From Apostichopus japonicus (taxonomy: Eukaryota > Echinodermata > Holothuroidea > Aspidochirotida > Stichopodidae), in contig NC_092571.1 of NCBI RefSeq assembly GCF_037975245.1, positions 10,673,917-10,737,916 of the forward strand: a stretch of DNA of 64,000 nucleotides. The letters are read 5' to 3'. The translations under genes and the position numbers were made by a program. Position 1 is the first letter of the stretch, and each line of letters opens with the position of its first letter. The notes under the pieces were generated by a model. That model saw only the letters and a program-made list of their open reading frames with translations, made no database searches and was not told where the DNA came from. Shown here piece after piece: positions 55,879 to 64,000 of this stretch.

Positions 55879-57780
55879 CCCTTACCAAACACGAATATAT
55901 TCGATAAGTATTCGATAAGTATTCAAAGATTTCCTTAGTATTCAGAAAATCTACCATATAACACACAGTACAAAATAAGTATTCGAATACTAATACGAAT
56001 AACTATAAGCCTTCGTCAGAGCCGAATTATGTAAATGAGTTAAGTATTCGAATACCTGTTAGGTATTCGAATAGGTATTCGAATAGCTCTTTGAATAGCT
56101 ATTCGAATAGGTATTCGAGTAGCTTTTGGAATAGCTATTTGAATACTTAGCTCATTTACATATAAGTATTCGCTCATTTAAATAATTCGGCTCTGACGAA
56201 TACTTATAGTTATTCGAATACTTATTCGCTAGTATTCGAATACTTGTATGCTAATTAGTTATGTTATGAAGGCTTAATAGGTTTCTGAATACTTACTTGA
56301 ATACTTATTGAATACTTGTATGCTAATTAGTTCCAAGTAAGGAGAGTTAGGAATTTGGCCAGCTTGTTGTCCTAGCTTCTTGATTAAATCTGCTATTAAA
56401 AGTTGAATAACATTCACAAGGAATAAATATCTATTTGAAATGGAGTATTAAGCACAGAATACTAAAACAGTAGGTCTTATGAACATGATCGATGAAATTT
56501 TGGAAACGCTTCAGCTATTAAATCCTCCGCGGTATATTTCAAATATTTTTGCGCTGTTCAAAGTGTAAGGGTGTTAGCCACTGAAAACAAATGATTGTTC
56601 TTGATCAGAGAACTCTGGGTTTGGTTGGAAGACCAAACACAGAGCAGATACATCAAAACTGGAAAACTCAACCGGATTGGATCAAAAGAAATTATAATTA
56701 TGAATAACAAACAATATTCAGCTGATCTGGGCCCAGTCAAAGAATTAAATAAAATAACTTACAGTCGTGAGGTCACACCCAAATGTTAAAGTAAATACAC
56801 TTAATTTAAAAGTCTGTTCTGGTGAGTTGGCCTGCTGGTGACATCAAGTATTCTACGACATCATATCTTCCACGACATCAGATATTCCACAACATCAGAA
56901 ATAGTTAAACACAATAAATGGTATTATGAATGTCCGATCCCAACAAAGTATTATCCTTCAATTTATAAGCAATGGTGTCGCAGGGTATCCTTCAGTAAAA
57001 TAATGTCAATATCCTCTGTAGTAAAATAATGTCCTTTATAAGAAATGGTGTCCTGGAATATACTTTATTGTAAAATAATATCCTTTATAATAAAATAGTG
57101 TCCCAGACTGTCAGTTGAATATCACAACTTCCATAAAATGATAAGGACTACAGTAACTTGAACTATGTAAATTAAGGTTTAAAACAAACTATCCAGCCAT
57201 TAAACTATCTTTCTCTTCTTTTGCAACTGCCTTGCTCAGATACTTATAGCCAACTGCCTAACTCCTTATACCCCTCACAAAACTCCCTTTGTTACTAAAA
57301 TATACACACACAGACCCCATTTCCTGTGAGAGCTAATTTCTAGGAAGAACAAGATAGTTGCCTAGCAACCTAGAAGAGGTAGAAGTGTAGAGGTTTTAAT
57401 CCACAAGACAACATACAAATATACTGTACAAATGTATAGCCCCTCTGTTCAGTGGACAATGCACCTAATAAACAAGTAAAACTATGGTACAAAACAAAAC
57501 TTTATGTAAGAGCTGACCATCTTACAAAAGGAAATAAGTATTCGAATAGGCATTCAATGAAATAGGTGTTCGAATACTTATTGGAATAGCTATATTTAGC
57601 ATTCTCTAAGCATTCGAAGGAAAGAAGTATTCGAATACCTATTGGAATAGTTATTTTAAGTATTCAATTAGTTATTCTAAAGTCTGAATGCTTAAATTTT
57701 TGAAATACCAACTATATAGCTATTCGAATACTTAGCGAATACTTAGCGAATACTTAATAGTTATTCGTGTTGGGTAAGGG
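55879..57780. mobile_element. Harbinger-like MITE rich in TATTCGAATA palindromes
   Basis: Termini CCCTTACC(A/C)AACACGAATA in inverted orientation at 55879 and 57780, with 3-bp target duplication TAA at 55876-55878 and 57781-57783 (TWA is the PIF/Harbinger signature). The ends are made of TATTCGAATA palindromes, with an internal hairpin pairing about 56001-56039 with 56173-56216. The central 1.1 kb has no transposase frame. It sits inside an exon of the CIDE-N gene. Confidence 0.82.
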
Positions 57781-57783
57781 TAA

Positions 57784-57933
57784 TGCCCTTTTAAGCATGG
57801 GGTCTCCATCTTGCTTGCAGGCAGGGTCCTTTGGAGTTATGTCTGATTGTTCAGAATGACGTTCTCCTCTATTGACGTTTTTTATCCTTGCTGCAAGGAA
57901 TCCTGTATTGGTTCTTTCATCATAAAAAGCTTC
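57784..57933 (-). CDS. CIDE-N gene, sixth exon, part before the MITE
   Basis: After a TTTTCAG acceptor, 50 codons from EAFYDERTNTGFLAARIKNV to DPMLKRA. The frame is then broken by the MITE, reading a few foreign codons before a stop at about 57754. Confidence 0.82.
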
Positions 57934-58554
57934 CTGAAAATAATAATGAAATGTACTTAGCACTAGCTGTGGTTCATTTTATGTACCACTATCTATTTGG
58001 AGACTTCTTAATAGCATTTCCCAAGTTAAGCTGTAGGTTGAAAATTGCTAGGAGTTTTCATAGACATCTTTACCATCAAAAACACTCTCAGAAATTATGA
58101 GTACGTGGCAGTAATTTTAGTTTGAACTAGCAAAACTACAGCGCTTATACAAGAGACCTTTAACCACAACTTCCTCTATTTCTACTGAAGTCATGGGCAT
58201 CTAAAGGAAGAATTGCAAAGGGGGGGGGGGAGATGAAATGTTTTCCATGGCAATGTCCAGTTCCAAATCATGCAACATTTTAAGTGAGAAAAAAGTTCTC
58301 CTCTTGCCCTGGAAAGATCATGATACCTATAATGTAAAATTTGACTGGCCCTGTATTAGACAAACCATTTCCCCTCCTATACATGTATGCCATTTCCCTG
58401 CATTTAATGTTAAACTATTATACTGCAGAACAACTGTTTTGAAGTATAGTTCCAAAATTTACGATAATGTCCCTATGACAGCGAGTGTTTAATCCACAAA
58501 ACCCTTGGTGGGGGTCTTGGGTCCTCTTGCAGTTTATTTAAATTAATTACTTAC

Positions 58555-58648
58555 ATGACCTGTTGGTGTGTATGGGTCTTGAAGGTTTTCAAACAGGTTG
58601 ACAATACCAACTGCATATTTTCTTTTTGTGACCGTAGGTGGAGTCCGT
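58555..58648 (-). CDS. CIDE-N gene, fifth recognised exon
   Basis: An ATCACAG acceptor and GTAAGT donor bound 94 nt encoding RTPPTVTKRKYAVGIVNLFE and NLQDPYTPTGH. The reading joins exon 4 in phase 2 and exon 6 in phase 0. Confidence 0.85.
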
Positions 58649-59513
58649 CTGTGATGGTAGATGTAGGGGGAAATAAAGTGTAATATAGTGTAATATTATA
58701 TTATATTATAATAAAGTGTAATATCAGTGTATTAGATGTTTGCCTTACTAAATGAGTGATTACTTAAAGGCCCTTTTCTCTCACCCCAAATCTGCCATAA
58801 ACCTGCAATACTGGTCAGTTCAAATGTTATGTATGTCTTAAAAACAACAATGGACCAATGCAGAATTTAATAACCTGGGCCTTGAAATTCTCTTGCACAG
58901 AGGAGAAAAGGGTCTTTAAAGGAGTTCAGCTATCTGCTGTCTAGGTCAGAGCTCCCAAATATAACATGCTTTGAACTAGGAAAGTTTCTAACATAATGAA
59001 ATTGAACTGCCAGGGTTAGCCCAACTAAGTTTGTGTACACAATTTCAATAACCTGTGTCTTTCAGCATATGGTATTGTCTGTGGAGAATATTTAGAATGA
59101 AAAGCAATACCTGGTGTTCAATGGTTAATACTGTCCTTGAAAGGAAACACATTTTTTTATATTATTGTGCTAGTTTGGGGCCAATGCAGCAGATCTTTAA
59201 GGCTAAGTTTACAATGGATCTCCAGCTCAGGATCAGATCTGACAAAGCAACAGACAACTCATTCTGTAACGGGAACATACCAATTAGCCTGGTTGAAAAT
59301 TTACACAAGTGTGGCAGTCAGAAATTGCTACTGCCACACTCCAATTTTCCAACTATCTTCATGGGTTGACCATCTAAATGTTTCATCAATGGAGCACTTA
59401 CATACTTACAACAAGTGTCAATTAATCGATGTTCATAGACATGTTAAAGTTTTAAACATTTCATTGCAGCAATCATGATTTTCTATGTTTACAACTACAA
59501 AAATAAAACTTAC

Positions 59514-59650
59514 CCATGTACTTCCATCATGTTAGCAACTACAATGTTTACCAACAATCTCCTGGACAATCTCCTCAGACACTTTTGGGCTCTGTATTCA
59601 GCTAAAACAGTGGCTCCACTTGCACTTTTTTGAAGAACTGCCCTTATGAG
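59514..59650 (-). CDS. CIDE-N gene, first exon of the uncharacterised domain
   Basis: An ATTAAAG acceptor and GTAAGT donor bound 137 nt encoding LIRAVLQKSASGATVLAEYR and RRLLVNIVVANMMEVH. This amphipathic helical segment resembles the start of the conserved region in uncharacterised multi-copy animal proteins. Leaves in phase 2. Confidence 0.82.
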
Positions 59651-60296
59651 CTTTAATAAAGTGTAGAAAAAAATACAAGGATACTTGAAAGTTGTAATGA
59701 ACTTTAGAGATTCATATTCAGTGCTTTTGTAACATAAATTAGTAAAAGACCTACATTCTTTTTATTTTAATATTAGTATTATTGTTTTATAATGTCCTCT
59801 GTAATCCTAAATTGGATACCCAAAGACCATTCCAAATCCAGAGATCACTTCTACAGGAGATATTCCCAGCATCAAAACATCAGTCCCACTTATTTTACCA
59901 CCAAATCCATTCATATTTTACATTGGTGACACCCACCTCAACCCATAATGTTTAAGGCTACATCAATTTGTTAGGTTATTGACTGTTCAGAATCTTGCAA
60001 GTTAATAGCAAATATGAAACATCTCAAAAGTAATATTTCTGTTCAGTCAAGATGTCAAACCCCAAATCCAACACCAATGTATGCTGCTTCTTGAGTTGTT
60101 TTATGCTATATCCAAAGTCTTTGGGAGCAATGTGGATTCAAGCATTATCAATAAATACAATACATTTTCACAAAGATTGTTACATGCTAAGGAGGATACC
60201 AAAACTTGCTAATTGGAGCAAATGTTTTGCCAAGTTTCAGGTTTCCAATTAATGGTAAGCACTTAACATTAAAAGAAATTTTTAAATGTGATTTAC

Positions 60297-60460
60297 CTCA
60301 GCTGCCTCGTTTGTTGTTACTTCTGTTTCCCTAAATCTTTTCATGGGAGGTGCAGAACTGGTGGAGGGAAGATTAGCATGATATTGAGTATCATCTTCCT
60401 CAGAAATTACATCAGTATCTGAATTGCTGTCTATTTTAACCCTTGCAGCTGCTGGAGATA
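60297..60460 (-). CDS. CIDE-N gene, acidic linker exon
   Basis: A TTTATTTAG acceptor and GTAAAT donor bound 164 nt: SPAAARVKIDSNSDTDVISE, then a Ser/Pro segment and MKRFRET. It is low-complexity and presumably disordered, and keeps the reading frame from exon 2 to exon 4. Confidence 0.82.
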
Positions 60461-61136
60461 CTAAATAAAAGAAAATCTGCTGTTAAGCACATATAGCTAG
60501 AGGTAGGTGAACACATTTCTTGTAATGAATAGGAATGTGCATTTTCGAACAATCCATGAACTGATACCCGGTCAAATATTTCAATCGGTTAACCAGTAAT
60601 CAATCCTACAACCACACAAAAAATGGCAATTAATGTAACACATTGATTTCAAAACTTCACAGAACTAGTCATAAGAACCAGACATTAAAACTGCCGCAGC
60701 GCTGCTACCCCTTAGTTGCAATTAAGTCTTATATGTTTTGCTGTACTTGCATATATATATATATACCCTCACTACATGAGATATTTCTTCAAATCTTCTG
60801 TGTTTTACGTTTGGGAATTGCCTAAATTATGGAAAAAACAATACAACGCTGATGAACTGCAGTAAAAATTCAACGTTCAACCCTTGTTATCTTGACCATA
60901 TGATCGCGACTGCCACTGTATAAACTATGCTTACACACTACTCACAATGTGGTATGGAAAGTAAACAAAATTCCCAATTTGGAATGCTGGGGATCAGTGA
61001 GCCAGTCTGAGGTGTTATCCACCAAACGAGGCGAAAAACAACAACAAATGTCATTTTTGAGGGACCTCTGGGATCTTCTCTGTGACAAAAGGTATAGGCT
61101 TATTCCTTCTTAAGGAAATGTTGTCAGAGATCCCAC

Positions 61137-61260
61137 CACACTAATTTACATACATTACACACTAATTTACATACATTACACACTAACTTACATACATTAC
61201 ACACTAACTTACATACATTACACACTAACTTACATACATTACACACTAACTTACATACAT
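61137..61260 (+). repeat. 22-bp tandem repeat, about 6 copies
   Basis: The unit ACACTAACTTACATACATTAC is repeated with one variant (ACTAATTTACATACATT) in the first copies. It lies in the intron just downstream of the second CIDE-N exon donor. Confidence 0.92.
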
Positions 61261-61332
61261 TGGGAACACATCTGGTTATTCATGTAAGCAGAGTATTTTG
61301 CATTGTCTGGAGCTTCCTTATTTGCCACTTAC

Positions 61333-61476
61333 CCCACTTTTCACCTCTCTTTAACACCATGATTGCTGTGTTTGGCTCCATTTCAAGGAGAGGTACAAGA
61401 GAATCTTCATCAAACTCTGCTCCATCCTCTCTATCCACAAGTATCACATCTTCAGCAATTTTGAATTTCTTCTTTG
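61333..61476 (-). CDS. CIDE-N gene, second half of the CIDE-N domain
   Basis: A GATACAG acceptor and a perfect GTAAGT donor bound 144 nt encoding KKKFKIAEDVILVDREDG and the run to TAIMVLKRGEKW. The EDG turn and the MVLKxGEKW end are the family signature. Phase 1 in and phase 1 out match the neighbours. Confidence 0.88.
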
Positions 61477-61569
61477 CTGTATCATATATGAAAGAAAATA
61501 CAATAAACCAGCAAGTGTCATACGCATTAAATTTAACAGCCCTTGACCTTGTATCATTAAATTTACTCC

Positions 61570-62990
61570 CTTAAGCTGGCCTGCACAGAGAGCGTCATGT
61601 CTAACTCATGCTCAAAGTCATTTTTCTCAGCAAATTGCATGTTTGCAGGATAGTGAATACAAACAGAAACATAGTGACAAAATTTTGGGGCTTCATTTGT
61701 CTGAATTTGTAATTCAAATGGCGACCAACTGCTGATTTATTATGAATTTGCCCTAACGAGGCAATTAGCCAACATTAAATGGTAATAAAACTACCATGTA
61801 GACTGCAATACATTCACCGTACACATGCCTTGCAGAAAAAGCCTACAGTAAAATCATATAGACCTGCAGTACAAGGTTTCCTTTTGAAATCAAGATTGAC
61901 ATTGTAAATATGTAATGAAGTGCTTCAAAATTATCTACTTTTTTGCCTTCTAAGCATGTACGCTAGACATATGCTTCCTTTCGCAGTCAAAAGTTGGCCA
62001 AAACCAACATAACAAACAAGCTTTACATAGTTTCTTTTAATCTAAGATATGCAGTCTGTCATCAAGTGGCAATATTGGAAATCATATAAGGCCTATCACA
62101 TATTTGGTCTTTGTGTAGGCTAAATCTGCATCAAATGTTCTTGTGGATTATTGAGGGATGCAAACTACTAGGCATGAAATTTGATGCCCTGTGGCTTTCC
62201 AGTGTAACAATTTCATTTAAGCCTACTAGTACTAATAATAAAAAAGTCTATTCGTGAACACAGAGATTATTAGACATGCTCAACAGCAAGAGATTCAATG
62301 CAACTTATTTATTATGTCTTTTGACAGCAGCTTAACGCAGCACGAAACGATTGAGAACCCACCTCAAAATTATATTGCCTGCATTATAATCAGTGTGATG
62401 ATGAGTGTGAGGCTATTTAAGGGCCTTAGTCTAGTTTTGTTGGTGGCCAATAGAACTGTAGGCCTAATTTACAGTAGGGCGTCCTTATTAAGTTAAACTA
62501 GCTGGGGTGTAAACTATACATATAGGCTAGGTCAAGTCGTCGACGACCGTTTGAACTGGGCTAGGCTACATCATACATGCATTATATTCGAGACTATGTA
62601 GTATGGAGTAGGCCTATGGTATCACTATCACTCTCCATTTCACATTGAATTAGTAAAAGGGAAAGAAGTACTCTAATTTAAAAGTGATACATATAATAGT
62701 GATACACAGCCCTGTTCAAGGGAAAATAGTAATTGAACTGCCAGTTCTATAGGCCTACGCAATGATATATAACGTTACAAATGATCTATAGGCCTAGGCT
62801 TTGGGCCTCTAGAGGCTATAGGGCCTTCGGCCACAATTAGCCTAGGCCTAAGTTACGCAATAGGCTTCCGGTAGGCATCTGCCTATGATGAAGTTATGAA
62901 AGGCAACCTTCCCTTGCCTCCGTAGTTTGCCTATCCTTTCACGAGAAAGTTAAAACCTATAGTCTATACACAGATTATCTCCAAAAGAAT
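61570..62990. other. Intron of the CIDE-N gene
   Basis: AT-rich intron with many GGCCTA/TAGGCC words between 62450 and 62900. The 80-codon frame at 62254-62496 has no recognisable domain. Confidence 0.5.
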
Positions 62991-62996
62991 GCATAC

Positions 62997-63117
62997 CTGT
63001 TTCAATCAAATCTCTGAATTCCTTGAACACCACAACTTTCCTTGCTTCATTTTGAAATAAACGAACATTTTGCCCCCTTCGTTTGCACCTCGTCTGCTTT
63101 GCGCAACTTTGGCTGTA
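62997..63117 (-). CDS. CIDE-N gene, first recognised exon (5' edge unresolved)
   Basis: In the chosen frame NVRLFQNEARKVVVFKEFRD leads to LIETG and donor GTATGC at 62996. It is the first half of a CIDE-N domain. The frame stays open to about 63155 without an ATG, so the true 5' exon boundary or an upstream start exon is not known. Confidence 0.65.
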
Positions 63118-63424
63118 ACAGCTTCGCCGACGATATCGATATGATAATTACTGCCACTACTATGGACCAATTAGGAGTCCCGGTTTCTATGACATAATGT
63201 ATTTACGCGTTAAGGAGAGTAACTTGGAAAGGGATTGGCTAAAACTTCTACCTGAACGAGGTTGAAGGTCAGATTGCATTCTCTTTGGCGTCAAATCAAC
63301 ACTGAATTCAACACCGAAAAGCTAAATCCAAAATGTTAACACTGCAGTTTTTGCAGTGTATATATAATGTCAGAACACCGTTGTCGATATTAACTTTTAT
63401 GTAACATCTAGCTGATAGGACAGG

Positions 63425-64000
63425 CAGGGACGTCGCTAGAGGGGGTGGATGGGGGTGGCATAGGCGTACGGGACCATTTCAGTTTGGGGGCAGAACTTTT
63501 TGTGCCCGAAAGTTCCCGTGACACTATCTAAGCGGAGCGCCACCATCGGTTGGCGCGTAGCGTACAAGAAAATTTTGGGAACACAATGCCTCTCAGATTG
63601 CCGGAAACGGCACTTCTGAGGCCTTGCAAGTTGCATCTAAACATTCTTTATTTTAAAATAAAAGGTTTTAGAAATTTACACTTCCCAAAAAATTTGGTAT
63701 ATTAGAAGAAGAAAAAATGGTAACATCACTTTGAAGGGGAAAAATGGGACATTATATTTTTTAAGCTCCTATTTAGTTACCTTATTTATTATTTTAACAC
63801 AGTACTCAGCTACCTCCAGAAAAACAAACATTGTTCAACGACACGTAAGCGGGATAATGTCGCTGTGTCGGGTGAGACTGCAATTTGTCTCACAAAAAAA
63901 GTATAAAATATAACAAAGAATATGATAAATCCGTACTTCTATGCTTGTAGGCACCCCCCCCCCCCACCATCCATGAAAAAGAAAATGTTTCTTCTATATA
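63425..64000. mobile_element. Partial hAT-like TIR element, right end outside the window
   Basis: Starts with CAGGGACGTCGCTAGAGG at about 63425, followed by a G-rich run. It carries the shared module AGCGGAGCGCCACC with GGTTGGCGC at about 63528-63560 on the strand opposite to the CAD-intron copies. A C-run near 63955-63970 may mark an internal end. No second terminus is seen before the window ends. Confidence 0.5.

Larger units (their letters stand above)
55662..63117 (-). pseudogene. CIDE-N domain protein gene with an uncharacterised C-terminal region, interrupted by a MITE
   Basis: Minus-strand exons join in phase: 63117?-62997, 61476-61333, 60460-60297, 59650-59514, 58648-58555, 57933-57784, then beyond the MITE 55875 to about 55662. 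Exons 1-2 encode a CIDE-N domain (FQNEARKVVVFKEFRDLIET; EDVILVDREDGAEFDED; TAIMVLKRGEKW). Exon 3 is an acidic Ser-rich linker (DSNSDTDVISEEDD). Exons 4-6 match, from memory, a large uncharacterised animal family: a helix ending VVANMMEVHG, then FENLQDPYTPTGHEAFYDER, GFLAARIKNVNR, VNWMKHTPA and FKITPGL. There is no ICAD C-terminal domain, so it is not DFFA. The 5' start is unresolved; an ATG with a GTAG donor at 63279-63252 does not join in phase. The MITE introduces a stop, so this allele is probably disrupted. Function unknown. Confidence 0.7.
54304..63358. mobile_element. Candidate 9-kb unit with CACTGCAAAAACT inverted termini carrying a CIDE-N gene
   Basis: TACACTGCAAAAACT begins at 54304 and its exact reverse complement ends at 63358. 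Both are followed inward, after a 3-base mismatch, by GTGTTAA and further GTGTTA/TAACAC words. TA lies outside each terminus. The enclosed DNA holds the minus-strand CIDE-N gene (55662-63117) and a small secreted-protein-like frame (54383-54679). Shared termini could also be two independent partial elements. The superfamily is not assigned. Confidence 0.4.

Noticed and set aside
55662-63117. ICAD (DFFA) as partner gene of CAD
   Set aside because: CIDE-N is present, but the downstream exons do not match the ICAD C-terminal domain.
63252-63279. ATG exon (MQSDLQPRS) as start of the CIDE-N gene
   Set aside because: The donor is good but the phase does not join any acceptor found before the first CIDE-N exon; left unassigned.

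Overview
The window is animal nuclear DNA: intron-rich genes with GT/AG junctions, long AT-rich introns and very dense transposable elements. I read it as a marine invertebrate deuterostome, most likely an echinoderm. That is inference, from the divergence of the CAD gene, frequent GGCCTA/TAGGCC words and the mix of DIRS, foldback-like and hAT/mariner repeats. No tRNA, rRNA or CRISPR array was recognised.

Almost everything host-encoded is on the minus strand. (1) 1772-38403 is a six-exon gene for caspase-activated DNase (CAD/DFFB): CIDE-N domain in exons 1-2, nuclease domain with its His/Asp/Lys catalytic signature in exons 5-6, predicted 316 aa. Its introns carry most of the repeats. Intron 5 holds a decayed DIRS-type tyrosine-recombinase retrotransposon (3048-9375). 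Intron 2 (22 kb) holds a mariner-like TIR element (13966-19903) with a second element nested in it (15205-17134), and a 95-bp satellite (about 20036-34225) interrupted by an intact DIRS element (21525-28065) and another TIR element (31313-33515). Intron 1 holds a hAT-like element (35749-37478). (2) 41630-52221 is a 10.6-kb foldback-like unit: 49-bp inverted ends, then arrays of a 182-bp repeat in opposite orientation, with other small elements in the middle. (3) 52486-53821 has a short TIR element and the 3' part of a broken Ig-domain membrane-protein gene. (4) 55662-63117 is a second minus-strand CIDE-N gene joined to an uncharacterised region; a 1.9-kb Harbinger-like MITE has inserted into its last recognised exon. 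This gene lies between inverted copies of a CACTGCAAAAACT terminus (about 54304 and 63358), so it may be cargo of a 9-kb mobile unit.

The two most notable signals are: (a) heptamers TACTGTA/TACAGTA that appear as exact 5-bp insertions at TA dinucleotides in individual satellite monomers and in a hAT terminus, matching the excision footprint of a Tc1/mariner transposon ending in CAG; and (b) the CIDE-N gene inside possible transposon termini. The two DIRS elements show the full circular-junction logic of the group (split inverted repeats, internal complementary region, no target duplication), and one is an exact, target-resolved insertion into the satellite.
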